In this document: positions 37,639 to 51,559 of the stretch, one piece after another | Layout: each line of letters begins with the position of its first letter | How positions within the stretch are numbered: position 1 is the first letter of the stretch | NCBI GenBank assembly: GCA_033439265.1 | Contig: JAVTVX010000012.1 | Coordinates: 16,998,501 to 17,062,500, forward strand | Direction of reading: 5' to 3' | DNA from: Dillenia suffruticosa | Lineage: Eukaryota; Streptophyta; Magnoliopsida; Dilleniales; Dilleniaceae | DNA length: 64,000 bases | The notes under the pieces: model-generated | The model's database searches: none | What the model was told of the DNA's origin: nothing | The model's input: only the letters and a program-made list of their open reading frames with translations | Made by a program: the position numbers and the translations under genes

Positions 37639-37889
37639 GCGTGAAACGGGTTTCGCACTCCCAAAGTGCGAAACCATTAGGCTAAATACCTACTCTCAAA
37701 ACGCGAAATTCATTTCTTTCCTCCATCACCTCCTTTCCTTCTCTGCAAGCTGTGACGTTCCTTTATGACTCTCAGACTGCAAGCGATGAAAGGCGAGCTT
37801 TCTCTTTCTTCGACAGTGTGAAGATCATCTGTCCAAGATAAATCATTGTCCATATGCCTCGTTTGTTGGTTTTGTTACCCGAGTAGAAG

Positions 37890-39023
37890 ATGTCTAAGTA
37901 AGTGAAATTAGGGTTTGGAGATTTTTGCATTTCTTTTTCTGAGTTGTTTATATTTTTAGGGTTTGATTTAATTTATGTAATGTGCATACATGTTTCCTGA
38001 GATTATGGTTTTCAAATTGAGGTTAGGCTTTTGAAATTAGGGTGTTTTAAATTGAAATTAGAGTTTTGAAATTAGGGTTTTAAAATTGAAATTAGGATTT
38101 TAAAACTAAAATTAGAGTTTTAAAAGTGAAATTAGGGTTTTGAAATTGAAATTATGGTTTTTAAAATTGAAATTAGGGTTTTGAAATTAGGGTTTTGAAG
38201 TTAAAATTAGAGTTTTAAAATTGAAATTAAACTTTTGAAATTAGGTTTTTTAAAATTGAAATTAGAGTTTTGAAATTAGAGTATTAAAAGTGAAATTAGG
38301 GTTTTGAAATTAAAATTAAGATTTTGAAATTAGGGTTTTAAAATTGAAATTAGAGTTTTAAAATTGAAATTAGAGTTTTGAAATTGAAATTAGAGTTTTG
38401 AAATTGAAATTAGGATTTGAAAATAGGGTTTTAAAATTGAAATTTGGTTTTTAAATTTGATATTAGGGTTTTGAAATTAGGGTTTTAAATTTGAAATTAG
38501 ATTTTGAAAATTGAAATTAAGGTTTTTAAAATTGAAATTAGGATTTTGAAATTGAAATTATGAAATTACGATTTTAAAATTGAAATTAGGGTTACAAAAT
38601 TGAAATTAGGGTTTTAAAAGTAAAATTAGGGTTTTAAAAGTAAAATTAGGGTTTTAAAATTAAAATTAGGATTTTAAAAGTGAAAATAGGGTTTTGAAAT
38701 GGAAGGATTATGGTAATATTAATCATAATATGGTAATATTAATTATCATGTATGATGAAATTATGGTAGTATTAATCATCATGTATACTAAAATTATGAT
38801 AATATTAATTATTATGTATGCTGAAATTATGTTTTTCAAATTAAGATTAAGCTATTAATTATTTATTTGACGAAATCGTTTATATATGTTCATAAGATTG
38901 TAAATTGTCTCTCCATCATGGTTGATATATGTTCTTGGGTTTTATTTTTGTACTATTAGAAAAGTTCTTGGGTCTTGTTCATTGAATGTTATTATATAAT
39001 TATACTTTGTTATTGTTGTTGTA
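37890..39023 (+). other. MULE leader intron with telo-box-like repeat array
   Basis: A start context ATGTCTAA|GTAAGT at about 37891-37903 and an acceptor near 39023-39029 (TTGTAG) suggest an intron early in the transposase gene. About 38020-38700 is a degenerate array of a ~18-bp unit (GAAATTAGGGTTTTAAAATT-like). By my count the motif TAGGGTTT (reverse complement of the plant telo-box AAACCCTA) occurs about 15 times between 37920 and 38700. No coding sequence was seen. Confidence 0.65.
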
Positions 39024-40139
39024 GATAGAAAAAGGAAATATCGGTGACGATCGTGTGTGATTGGTACTTTATTAGAGTGGTTTAATTGGTGGCGTTAAAA
39101 ATGAGTATCAATATAGTATTAGTCCAAAAATGAGTGTTGTGATTGATAGTACTATTAGATGGTATGAGTTTATTAAAATCTTGTATCGTAAAAGTGGGTT
39201 TGATTGTAGGCAATTCAAACTGAATGTTGCATGTAGATATCTTATCTGATCTTGTCAATTTCTTTCTTATTATATATTACCCGTGGAGAACGATGAATTT
39301 TTATCGGAGGTGTTGTCACTTCCAAAATATATTCGGAGTTTGACGGCAGTTGAATTATTTTTAGAGTAAAAAACAATTATATCTCGGCCTGTTGACCCAC
39401 CCATGGTGGGTTGCTCAAGTTGGGGTAGAAAAAATATAGAAGACATCCCGGATAGTTTTGGTAGGATTGAAAATAATTCTGACGTGATGGGTGATATTGG
39501 TAGTGAGAGAAATTTTGGTTATTATATAGACTATTGAGAAGTGAGAATATTGGACAGTACGGTACATTTATTTCAGATAATGTTAATTTGGAGGCTAGTA
39601 CGAGTAGACCTTATGAGAGACAGGAGGTAGATCCGGTAGATACATTTGTTGTTGAGGAATCAGAGGGTGAAAGGGATAATGAGTAGAATGTTGATAATGA
39701 AGAAAATGAAGTTGTTGAAGAGGAAGAAAATCGAGCTGTTGAAGAGGAAGAAGAAATACCATACCTACACACTATGGAGGAAGGGGCCATGAGGGTTGAT
39801 AAGTATAGTGACTATGATCGTCTAATGTGGGATTATGATCAGGTATTAGAGTTAAAGGTTGGGATGGTCTTCGGTTCGAAAGAGAAAGTTCAACATGCTA
39901 TTAAGTGTTGGTCGATACGAGAGCACAGGTACTTTAAAATCTATGAAAGTTCTCCAAATATATGATTTGTGATGTGTTCTTTGTACCGTGAGAATAACTG
40001 TTTGTGGCATATTCGGGCTAAGCTAAAAAAGAATCAACAGTTCTGGGAAATTATGAAGTTTAACGCCAAGCACACTTGTTTTTCTCAATTGTCTTTGAGG
40101 GAACATTCGAATGTAGACTCGAATATGGTTGGTCGTTTG

Positions 40140-43100
40140 TGTCACGCCCCGAACCGCGGTCGTGAGTAGCCACCCGTTACCCTGGATGCCGGCTGTATTT
40201 TTACAAAAAATAGGGCAGAACCTCCCCATTTTCGAAGGTATCCCAAGTACAATTTGACCTGTATAATTTACAACCATCCTGTCAATCAAATAAAAGGGTC
40301 AACCCGACCTCAAGACAATGAACCAAACTACAATAGACAATCAGAACAACCAAGGCTTTTTAATACTAGCAGTCCTAGCCACAGAGCTCTACTATTATAC
40401 CCAACTAGAGCATGAGCAGCCGTCACACCGAGCGGGCTTAAAGTTTATACAATGTACAACAATTTCCCAAGTAAAAATTTTTAAATGTTACAGGTGCCTC
40501 AATGCAAGTAAAATGTGAGAGTTTTCCAAACAATATCCATAATTTATACAATCATCCCATATAAATATACACGGCTAATTACGGACCTCAATATCATGAT
40601 CTCGCAGGGTCGAAATAAAATAAAGACTTCAAATTTTTATTTGAATTAAATCTCATCATCGTGAATACCGAATCCACCAATATGCTACGAAAACCTCTAG
40701 AGCCTGTAACGTCGTTCTATCACAATAATCTTGTCTGAGGTAGGTAAGGAGAGGGGTGAGTATCATGGAAGATACCCGGTACGTGAGGGGATTAATATCA
40801 AGCATAAATAGTGTGGGTGAACCATTTGAGTATCAAACAATATTATTCGTAACAATAATTTACATTTCACAGTAAAACATGATATGTTTAGCAATTTGAA
40901 TTCATTTAACCAATCACACGATGTCAAGCATATATGCATCCATTCAAAATCAAGTATTGTAAGAGCAAGAAAAAATGATCCTGGCAAAGGTCAACCATGA
41001 CCAAGGGTAGGCGGATCGGGGGTTTTATTATGCATGAAGTTCAAAAGTTGCTCTTTATCCCGACGTTGGCCATGAGTTCCCTCGGGTTAGCTCATCATCG
41101 TGTATAGAACCTTGCCCGGTGCTAGACGGTGGTGTCACACACGTCCTTCCCCTTACGTGGGTTCAACCGGCCGTGCCTATAGCAATTAGACATATGACGT
41201 TTACGGATACCTCCTGCAGAAGCATATCTAGGCAACCCGGTACCTCTACAAACGCCCTTCGTAGCTATGGGATTTATCAAAGAACATCATCTCATCACAA
41301 GTGGGCACCCAGCCCATATAGATCATCTCATCACAAATGGGCACCCGGCCCATACAGATCATCAAAACATTTTAAATCTGTGTGCCAATACAATCATCAA
41401 ATCATTTCAAATCTATGCCAATGTGACTGTAGAATAGAAAACATATCTGGTTCTCAAATAATGACACAATATCATTTTATTTCAAACCATGGATGTATAG
41501 TCATCGGAAATATAATTTACGACACTCCAAATATCACAAAACAAGTTTTGAAATTTAATATCATACGTCGAGTCCATGCATATCAAAAACATGTTTTATG
41601 GAAAACACGACAGAAATAAGTTTTACTATTTCATGCAAGAGATTAGAGTTCCACTCACATTTTAGGAAGGGTAGTCACTCCCTAGTTCCAAAATCAAACC
41701 AAATCGACTTCTCGAATCTCCAAGAAAGTCAACCTAATCAGATTATCACAATTGTCATCAAATTTCCAATTATTCTTAGGGTTTATCATTTACTCTAAGT
41801 TTGTATAAATCTTAATTCCTCAATTTATAAATATACACCAATATCATCAATTTCATTCCATTTATAAGTAAATAACCAAATCAAAATCAAGCTAAATTCA
41901 AAGCTAAAACCGTTCAAAATCGAAAACAAGTTTAAAATACATAAATTTCCTACAAGTTAGAAAAATCTTTGAAAATCATACACTTTTCAATTCTCTTCCG
42001 ATTTCTTCAAACTATATGTCATTTTAAAGGTATTGAAACCTATTTTCATATTACGGAAATTGTATTTCGATTTCCTATATGCAAGACAACTTAAAATGAA
42101 AAAGATTGTACCAATCCCTAAACTCAGATCCAATCTCCGACTATTTTCATGCATACGTCAAATTAAACTCTAAAAGAACTATTCAAATCAAGTCAGCCTG
42201 ATTCTATCATATGAAATACATTCTTACTCTAATTTACCCTAAATTTATGCTAAATGCATTCAATTAATTGAATCTGTAAGAAATCCCTCACCTAGGGTTT
42301 TCTAGACTCGTAAATCTAGTCTCCGTTCGCCATTCGGTTCAGTCTAAAACCTGCGTAGGAGATGAGTGCAGACCCGGCCTAGGGTTTTGAAGTTCGGTTA
42401 ACGACTGCCGATTTGGGGCTTTGCAAGAGTGGCAGAAGGTGTGCAAGCGTGCGAGCAGGGAAAGAGTGTTGCAGTCGCACGCGCAAGGAGAGAGAGAGAG
42501 AGACTCACGATAGTGAGGAAGAAACAGAGTCGCGAGAAATAGAGAGGGAAAGGGAGAGAGAAAACCGAGAGGGAAATGAAGGGAGAGATGATAGTGGTTC
42601 ACGGTGGTTGTGGGTGGCGGTGAAGGAGTGGTTAGCGGCGGAGAATCGCAGCGGAGTGGAAGAAATCGCCGCGGGAGAGGAAGGGATTGAGAGAGAGATC
42701 GATAGAGAGAGAGAGTGAGACCGAGGGAAAGAGGGAGCGATAGTGAGAGAGTGAGAAATGGTGGAACACGGCGGCGGTGGGTGGCGATCGGTTGCGGTGG
42801 CGGCGGAGGAGAAAGAAGATGAGGTGGCCGCGGGAAGAAGGTGAAGAGGCGGAGAGAGAAAGAGAAGGAGAGAGAAAGAGAATTAGGGCTTTAAGCCCAA
42901 ATTCGATATATATAATATATATATATATTATATATTATATATTATTATTATTATTATTATTATTACTATATACATTTTTATTTAGATAAATTGATTTATA
43001 AATAAATAATTGAGTATATAATTAAATTAATAAATGAAAAATATATTCTTCACATCACGAATTGAAATACGGATACTTTGAATATACAAAAAAATTTAAA

Positions 43101-43225
43101 TTAAAAACCCCAAAATCGAAAATCAATGAAATTAAAATTTCTCTCTATATATATAAATTGAGGAATATTTTATTTAATTTAGGAACGGGAGTACAAAAGT
43201 ACGGCACCACAGAGCTGGCTTTACA
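40140..43225 (-). repeat. gypsy 3' LTR (3.1 kb)
   Basis: Starts TGTCACGCCCCGAACC and ends GCTTTACA. It aligns over its full length with 48343-51444. It contains a ~36-bp tandem repeat (about 41285-41360, CATCTCATCACAA...GGGCACCC), a GA-rich block (42480-42880) and an AT/ATT microsatellite (42907-42966). Confidence 0.95.
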
Positions 43226-46200
43226 TTTTCTAACCCCCAAAAACAAGTTTCATCCTCAAAACTAAAAGTAAACTATACAGCAAACAAATTGGGGTACTGT
43301 CTCTTAATAGTCTCCTCGGGCTCCTAGGATTCTTTCTCAACTTGATCACTCCTCCACAAAACTCTGACCAAAGAAACGCTCTTGCTTTGCAACTTTCTGA
43401 CCTACAGATCTAGAATAGCCACGGGTTGAACCAGAAGACTAAGGTTCTCTCGAAACTCAATAGGTGGAGGCTGAAGTACATGAAAAGAATCGGGCAAGTA
43501 CTTCCTGAATACTGAGACATGGAAGACATCGTGAATACGGGATAGTTTATCTGGTAGCTCCAATCTGTATGTCATACTCCCGACTCTCTCAAGGATACGG
43601 AAGGGCCCAATATATCTGAGACTCAACTTACCCTGCTGCTTGAACCGTATAACTCTCTTCCAAGGAGATATCCTCAAGAAAACCATATCTCAAGTGGCAA
43701 ACTCAAGAGGTCGCCGCCTACGATCGGCATATGCCTTCTGTCTGTCTTGGGCGGCTTTCATCCGCTCACGAATGACCTTAACTTTATCTTTCGTTTCCTC
43801 AATTAACTCGACATTGCTAAGACTCCGCTCTCCGACCTCATCCCAGCATATCAGGATGCGGCACTTCCTACCATACAGTACCTCATACGGGGGCATCCCT
43901 ATACTGGTTTGATAGCTATTATTATATGCAAATTCGACCAGTGGAAAGTGCCGGTCCTAACTACCCCGGAAATCCATCACACATGCTCTCAGCATGTCCT
44001 CAAGGGTCTGAATGGTCCTCTCTGACTGACCATATGTCTGCGGATGATAAACGGTACTAAAGTTCAGCCTTATGTCCATTGCCTCCTGTAACTTGGGCCA
44101 AAACCTAGAAGTGAACCCCGGGTCCCTGTCTGATGCTATGGACACAGGAACACCATCAGCTTGACTATTGTATCAATGTAAAAACGTGCCAAGGTCTCCA
44201 AAGGATAGTCGTTGTGAATAGGAAGAAAATGTGCGGACTTGGTGAGTCGATCTACAATCACCCAAATGGCATCATGCCATAATGAAGTACGCGGTAGCCC
44301 TATCACAAAATCCATAATAATGTGATCCTACTTCCACTCAGGAATGGGTAAGGGCTGTAATGTACCAGCCGGTCGCTGATGCTCAGCCTTCACCTGCTGG
44401 CAAACTAAACACCTAGCCACAAAATCCACGATTTCCTGTTTCATGCCAGGCTATCAATAACTATCCCGAATGATTCGATACATCTTGGTACCACCCGGAT
44501 GCAATGCATGGAGTGTGCCTTCTCAAGTATGGCCTTGTGGAGATCTGAATCAGCGGGAATACAAACCCGTTTCCTGAACACTATCAAACTATCTCCTCGG
44601 ATCCTGAAGTTTCCACCCTCAGCTCTGCGGACTCTATCTGCAATACTCTGAAGCTCCTCATCTATACTCTAGAGCTCTCGGATACGGTCGAACAAAGCCG
44701 GTTTGATCTCAAATCTGGCTAGTAAGCCTCCCTGATCATCACTAGTCAAACTGACTCCCAAGACTCGAAGTCCCACTAAACAAGAAAGGTAGGCTTTCTC
44801 TGTCAACTGTGAAGATGATGCTGACTTTCGACTCAAGGCATCTGTTACAATATTCGTCTTGCCTGGATGATAGTCAATAATAATGAGGTCATAATCTTTG
44901 AGAAACTCTAACCATTTTCTCTGTCTCAAATTCAGCTTCTTTTGGGTAAATAGATATTTCAAACTCCTGTGATCTGTAAATATCTTGCAGGTCACCCCAT
45001 AAAGATAATGACGTCATATCTTCAATGCGAAAACTATGGCTGCCAACTCCAAATCATGTGTTAGGTAATTAACCTCGTGTTTCTTCAGTTATCGCGAGGT
45101 ATACTCAATAACCCGACTATCCTACATCAGAACACAACCCAATCCCTATCGGCTAGCATAACTGTACACTGTATACTCCCAATTACTAGTAGGAAGGGCT
45201 AAAACAGGAGCAGATATCAACCGTTATTTGAGCTCCTGAAAGCTCGCCTCACAACGATCATCCCAAACAAACTTGACCCCCTTACGGGTCAATTTAGACA
45301 ACGGAGCAGCTATCCGGGAGAATTTTTCTACAAATCGATGATGATACCTGGCTAAACCGAGAAAACTACGGATTTCGGTAACTGTTTGTGGTTGCTCCCA
45401 CTTTAATATAGTCTCAACCTTTCGCGGATCAACATAAATACCTTTCGTGGAGATAATGTGCCCCAAAAATCCTATCTGTCTCAGTCAAAATTCACATTTC
45501 AAGAATTTGGCATATACCTGCTTCTCACGGAGTATCTGTAGTACCACTTGAAGGTGCTGAACATGATCTTCATCACTCTGTGAATACACCAATATGTCAT
45601 CGATGAATATGATGATAAACCGATCCAAGAAATCATGGAAGACTCGGTTCATCAAATCCATAAAAGTAGCTGGGGCATTAGTTAACCCAAACGGCATGAC
45701 TAAAAACTCATAGTGGTCGTATCGGGTGTGAAAAACTGTCTTGGGCATATCTCCGATCCGAACCCTCAATTGATGATAACCCGAATGGAGATCAATTTTC
45801 AAGAAAACCGTAACTCCCTGCAGCCGATCAAACAAATCATCTATACGTGGCAGTGAATATCTGTTTTTTATGGTGGCTTTGTTCAACTGTCTGCAATCTA
45901 CACAAAACCGAAGTGTACCATTTTTTTTCTTTACGAATAACACGGAGCACCCCATGGTGAAGTGCTCGGGCGAATGAACCTCTTGTCTAGTAGTTCCTGC
46001 AACTGAATCTTAAGCTCTTTTAGTTTCGCAGGCACCATTCTATTCGGCGGAATAAAAATAGGATTGGTCCTCAGTATTAGATCAATCTCGAAATCGAACT
46101 CCAGAATTAGTGGTAATCCTGGAAGCTCCTCGGGGAATACATTTGGAAACTCCTGCACCACAGGGACATCTTCAAGTCTCGGTCTCTCAATAGTGGTGTC

Positions 46201-48342
46201 GACAACATAAGCCAGATAAGTCGCACTACCACGGCATACCAAGCGTGTGACCTTCATAATAGATATAATATAGCGGAACAATACTCGTCTCTCGTCCCGG
46301 AATACTAACGGTGGCTGTCCGGACCTTCGAAACTCAACCTCCTTCGTGAAACAATCCATGAAATCCCGGTGTAAACTCAGCCAATCCATCCCTAGAATGG
46401 CATCAAAATCCGTGATAGGGAGCGTAATCAGATCTGCCTCTAAGACCGCCTCCCCAATACCGACCTCACAACCCCTATAGACTGTATCTCGTATGATATG
46501 CTTGTTAAGAGGAGTGACTACCATAATCTCCTCATCAAGTGGCAAGAGAGGTCTATCAGAATGGCGAGCGAACGTGTCGCTCACATATGAAAAATTCGAC
46601 CCGGTTTCTATACCGGCGTCGATACCAAATATTCGCATGGTACCCATAATAACATCAGAGTTTGCTTGTGTGTCCTCCTGTGTCATCGCAAACACACAAG
46701 GCTGGGCCCTAAGCTGCTGTCGTGACGATCTTGGCACTGTATTACTCTCGGCTGCAGTCCGAGGAGTTGTAAGAGTTGATTGCGCAGGTGCCTCCTGCTG
46801 GCCTGTGCTAGAAGTACCAGTACGACCCCGTAAAGTCTGTCCTTGACTCAAATCTGGGCAGGCACTCTTAAAGTGACCTTGCTTCCTATACTGGTAGCAC
46901 GTAACCAGTACTGTACATGCCCCATATGCATGGTGGCTACTGCATCTATGGCAGAAAGGTTGTTTCTGTATAATAGACTGTGAAGAGACACTAGAGGCTG
47001 GTGCCCCAAAACCCTGTGGTCGAGGCCCCTGTCCCGGTCCTGTTGGTCTAAAGATAGAAAAACCTCCGGGATGTCCAAAACCCCTACCCCTCTTCGAAAA
47101 CTGTCCACCTTATGATCCAGTCTTCCTCTTCTAGTGACTCTCTCTCTGTTTAGCCTCAGCTTGGACAATCTCCTCTGCCCGATACGCTGAATCAATCACC
47201 TCTGATAGTGTAAAAGAGGGAGTCACCATCATATACTTCCTGATACTCAATTGGAGGCCATCTTCAAACTTGAATCTCATCTGAGTTGATGTAACCATGT
47301 CGGGGACAAAGGCTACTAGTCGTCTGAGCTTAGTCTCGTACTTTGGGACTGATCTAGTCCCCTGGCATAAGTGCAGAAACTCCGTCCTCATATAGTTCTG
47401 CTGGAACGGAGTGAAGTACCTGCGGTTGAACTCGCGTAGAAAGTCCTCCCACCACAGGGTCTGTATAGCACTATCACGAATAACCTCCCACAACGAGAAG
47501 GCATCTCCGTCGAGGAGTCTCTCAGCAACTCTCAACCGGATCTCCTATGTCAATCCCAGATCAGTAAGGATCCTGCGAGTCCTATTGATCTAGTGCTTTG
47601 CCACTCCGGCATCACTAGATTCTGAAAAATCTATTCATCCGAGCTGCCGAGACTCTTTCACCAATTGAGTAAGCTCATGGATGTGCCTCAAAGTAACCGA
47701 TGTCTCATCGGTCGGAGTAGAAACAGAAGAACCGGCCACCGGAGGAGGAATCGGTGCCGTAGGAACAGGAACGACCGCAGGTGCGGTCGCTGGAGCTGGT
47801 GGTGGAGGTGGCGACATCTGTACCCCATATCACTGTACCACTCCTGCCACTGCCTCAAGGCGTCGATTGGTGGTGGAGAAATCTCGGCTGTAACAGCCGA
47901 TGGAGGTGCTGGGGGTGGCACCGGTGAAGGTGCGTGAGTAGAGGAAGAATCCTCTAGTACTCGTGGAGCCTCAAGTACCCTAGAAGGTTCAGGCTCTGAG
48001 GGACTCTCAGGTGGTGCACCGTGCCTACCATGTTTAGGCGGCATAGTTTTGCAAGGAGAGCACCGTTTCATTAGATAAAAGCAATGATTAGGGTTAGTTA
48101 GTAACTAACCCCCTAAAAAATAAATTAAGTTACGGATCAAGACATGTGAATGCGAAATAGTGGGATAGATACATCATATATCTTACCCTCTATAATAGAT
48201 GAACTTATATGCCTATGGCCATGTATGAGACTTTAAATGACAGTATGAAACTCTCTATTGCATTGAGAACTTTTAATGTACTTTGGGAAGACTTTTTGTT
48301 ACTATCATTTCTCTAACCTAGACGCTCTGATACCAATAGAAT

Positions 48343-51113
48343 TGTCACACCCCGAACCGAGATTGTGAGTAACCGCCCCATTACCCTAGATGCCGGCTAT
48401 ATTTTTGTAGAAAATCAAACAAAATCTTCTCATATTTTAGAGGTCTTCGAAATACAATTTGACCTGTATAATTCACAATTATCCTGTCAATCAAATAAAA
48501 GGGACATCCCGGCCTTAAGACAATGAACCAAACCACAGCAAACAATCAGGACAACGCAAGGCTTTTTAATACTAGTAGTCATAGTCACAGACCTCTACTG
48601 TCATGCCCAACTAGAGTATGAGCAGCTGCCACACTGAGCGAGCCTAAAGTTTATACAATGTACAACAATTTACCAAGTAAAAATTTTTAAATGCTTACAG
48701 GTGCCTCAATGCAAGTAAAATGTGAAAGTTTCCCAAACAATATCCATAATTTATACAGTCATCCCATATAAATGTACACGGCCAACTACGGATCTCAATA
48801 TCATGATCTCGCATGGTTGAAATAAAATAAAGACTTCAAATTTTTATTTGAATTAAATCTCATCGTCGTGAATACCGAATCTATCAATATGCTATGAACA
48901 TCTCTAGAGCATGTAACGTCCCTCTATCACAGTAATTCTGTCTAAGGAAGGTAAAGAGAGAAGTGAGTATCAGAGAAGATATCCAGTGAGTGAGGGGATT
49001 AATATCAAGCATAAATAGTGTGGGTGAACCATTGGAATGTCAAATAATATTATTCGTAACAATAATTTACATTTCACAGTAAAACATGATATGTTTAGCA
49101 ATTTAAATTCATTTAACTAATCACACAATATTAAGCATATATGCATCCATTCAAAGTCAAGTATTATTAGAGCAAATAAAAAATGATCCTGGCAGAGGTC
49201 AACCATGACCAAAGACAGGCGTATCGGGGGTTTTATTATGCATAAAGTTCAAAAGTTGCTCTCTACCCCGACGTTGGCCATGAGTTCGCTGGGGCTAGCT
49301 CATTATCGTGTATAGGACCCTGCCCGATACTAGACGGTGGCGTCACACACGTCCTCCCCCTTACGTGGGATCAACCGACCGCGCCTATAGCCATTAGACA
49401 TATGACGTTTGTGGATACCTCCTGTAGAAGTGTATCCGGGCAACCCGGTGCCTCTACAAACGCCCTTCGTAGCTATGGGATTTATCAAAGAACATTATCT
49501 CATCACAAGTAGGCACCCGACCCATACAGATCATCTCATCTCAAATGGGCATCCGACCCATACAGATCATCAAAGCATTTTAAATCCGTGTGCCAATACA
49601 ATCATCAAATCATTTCAAATCCATGCCAATGCGACGGTAGAAAAGAAAACATATCTGGTTCTCAAATAATGGCACAATATCATTTCATTTCAAACCATGA
49701 ATGCATAGTCATTGGAAATATAATTTACGACACTCCAAATGTTACAAAACAAGTTTTGAAATTTAATATTATACGTCGAGTCCATGCATATCGAAAACAT
49801 GTTTTATGGAAAACACGGCACAAACAAGTTTTACTATGTCATGAAAAAGATTAGAGTTCTACTCACATTCTAGGAAGGGTAGTCACTCCAAATTTCCAAA
49901 ATCAAACTAAATCGACTCCTCGAATCTCTAAGAAAGTTAACCTAATCAGATTATCACAATTGTTATCAAATTTCTATGTATTCTTAGGGTTTATCATCTT
50001 CCCTAGGTTTGTATAAATCTTAATTCCTCAATTTATAAATATACACCAATGTCATCAATTTCATTCCATTTATAAGTAAATAACCAAATCCAAATCAAGC
50101 TAAATTCAAACCTAAAACCGTTCAAAATCGAAAATAAGTCTAAAATACATAAATTTTCTACAAGTTAAAAAAATCTTTAAAAATCATACACTTTTCAATT
50201 CTCCTCCGATTTCTTCAAGCCATATGTCATTTTAAAGGTATTAAAACCTATTTTCATATTACGGAAATTGTATTTCGATTTCCTATATGCAAGACAACTT
50301 AAAATGAAAAAGATTGTACCAATCCCTAAACTTAGATCCAATCTCCGATTATTTTCATGCATACGTCAAATTAAACTCTAAAAGAACTATTCAAATCAAG
50401 TCAGCCTGATTATATCATATGAAATACATTCTTACTCTAATTTACCCTAAATTTACCCTAAATGCATTCAATTAATTGAATTTGTCAGGAATCCCTCACC
50501 TAGGGTTTTCTCGACTCGTAAATCTAGTCTTTGTTCGCCATTCGGTTCAGTCTAAAACTTACGCAGAAGATGAGTGCAGACCTAGCCTAGGGTTTCAAAG
50601 TTCGGTTAACGACTGCCGATTTGGGGCTCTACAAGAGTAGCAGAAGGCACACGAGCGTGGGAGCAGGGAAGGAGCGCTGCAGTCGCGCGTGCAAGGAGAG
50701 AGAGAGAGACTTGCGATAGTAAGGAAGAAATAGAGTCGCAAGAAATAGAGAGGGAAAGGGAGAGAGAAAACCAAGAGGGAAATGAAGGGAGAGATGATAG
50801 TGGTTCACGGTGGCTGTAGGTGGAGGTGAAGGAGCGGTTAGCGGTGGAGTGGAAGAAATCACAGCGGGAGAGAAGGGATTGAGAGAGAGATCAATAGAGA
50901 GAGAGAGTAAGACCGAGGGAAAGAGGGAGTGACAGTGAGAGAGTGAGAAATTATGGAACACGACGGCGGTGGGTGGCGATCGGTTGCGGCGGCGGCGGAG
51001 AAGGAAGAAGATGAGGTGGCCGCGGGAAGAAGGTGAAGAGGCGGAGAGAGAAAGAGAAGGAGAGAGAGGAAGAATTAGGGCTTTAAGGCCTAATTCGATA
51101 TATATATATACTA

Positions 51114-51192
<79 letters not shown>

Positions 51193-51444
51193 ATATATTT
51201 TTATTTAGATAAATAGATTTATAAATAAATAATTGAGTAAATAATTAAATTAATAAATGAAAAATATATTTTTCATATCACGAATTGGAATACGGATACT
51301 TTGAATATACAAAAAAAATTTGAATACCCCAAAATCGAAAATCAATAAAATTAAAATTTCTCTCTATGTATATAAACCGAGAAATATTTTATTTAATTTA
51401 GAAACGGGAGTACAAAAGTATGACACCACAGAGTCGGCGTTACA
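48343..51444 (-). repeat. gypsy 5' LTR (3.1 kb)
   Basis: Starts TGTCACACCCCGAACC and ends GGCGTTACA. It has the same internal layout as the other LTR. Differences are densest in the first 200 bp and sparse later. Its ATT microsatellite (51116-51188) is about three times longer than the partner's. Confidence 0.95.
51116..51188. repeat. (ATT)n microsatellite in the gypsy 5' LTR
   Basis: About 24 ATT units, against about 8-9 at the same LTR position in the partner (42940-42966). Confidence 0.9.
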
Positions 51445-51559
51445 GTTTGATTAGAAGTCACATAAAAGAGAATGTCGATTACAAAGTCTGTGACGTGGTT
51501 GAGGATTGAGATCGTATGAGGTAAACTTATCGTACAAAAAGGGTTGGATGGGTTGTCGA

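Larger units (their letters stand above)
40140..51444 (-). mobile_element. Ty3/gypsy chromovirus (Tekay/Del-type) fossil, structurally complete
   Basis: Two long LTRs (40140-43225, 48343-51444) lie within a perfect 5-bp duplication GTTTG (40135-40139, 51445-51449). Read on the minus strand: primer-binding site matching tRNA-Met (complement at 48324-48335), gag (about 46.9-48.05 kb, with a CCHC-type knuckle near 46.88-46.93 kb), aspartic protease (46.4-46.85 kb), reverse transcriptase (45.2-45.96 kb, FIDDILVYS box), RNase H (44.67-45.1 kb), integrase (43.7-44.5 kb), and a chromodomain-like tail (VLWRSDQVEKES-EPEE, about 43.27-43.4 kb). The long LTRs and this tail suit the Tekay/Del clade. Frames are interrupted in several places, so it looks broken but less decayed than the copia copies. 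Confidence 0.95.

Noticed and set aside
38020-38700. Interstitial telomere repeat
   Set aside because: The unit is ~18 bp of GAAATTAGGGTTTT type, not consecutive TTTAGGG heptamers, and it lies inside the MULE gene.
41280-41365. CRISPR-like or regulatory repeat array
   Set aside because: Only two to three ~36-bp copies with no spacers, present in both LTRs of a plant retrotransposon.
42413-42989. Arg/Glu-rich open frames in the GA-rich part of the gypsy LTR (also 50969-51208)
   Set aside because: Products of GA and ATT repeats inside an LTR; no protein similarity.
46493-47937. Plus-strand frames over the gypsy gag/protease region
   Set aside because: Antisense shadows of the minus-strand gag and protease.
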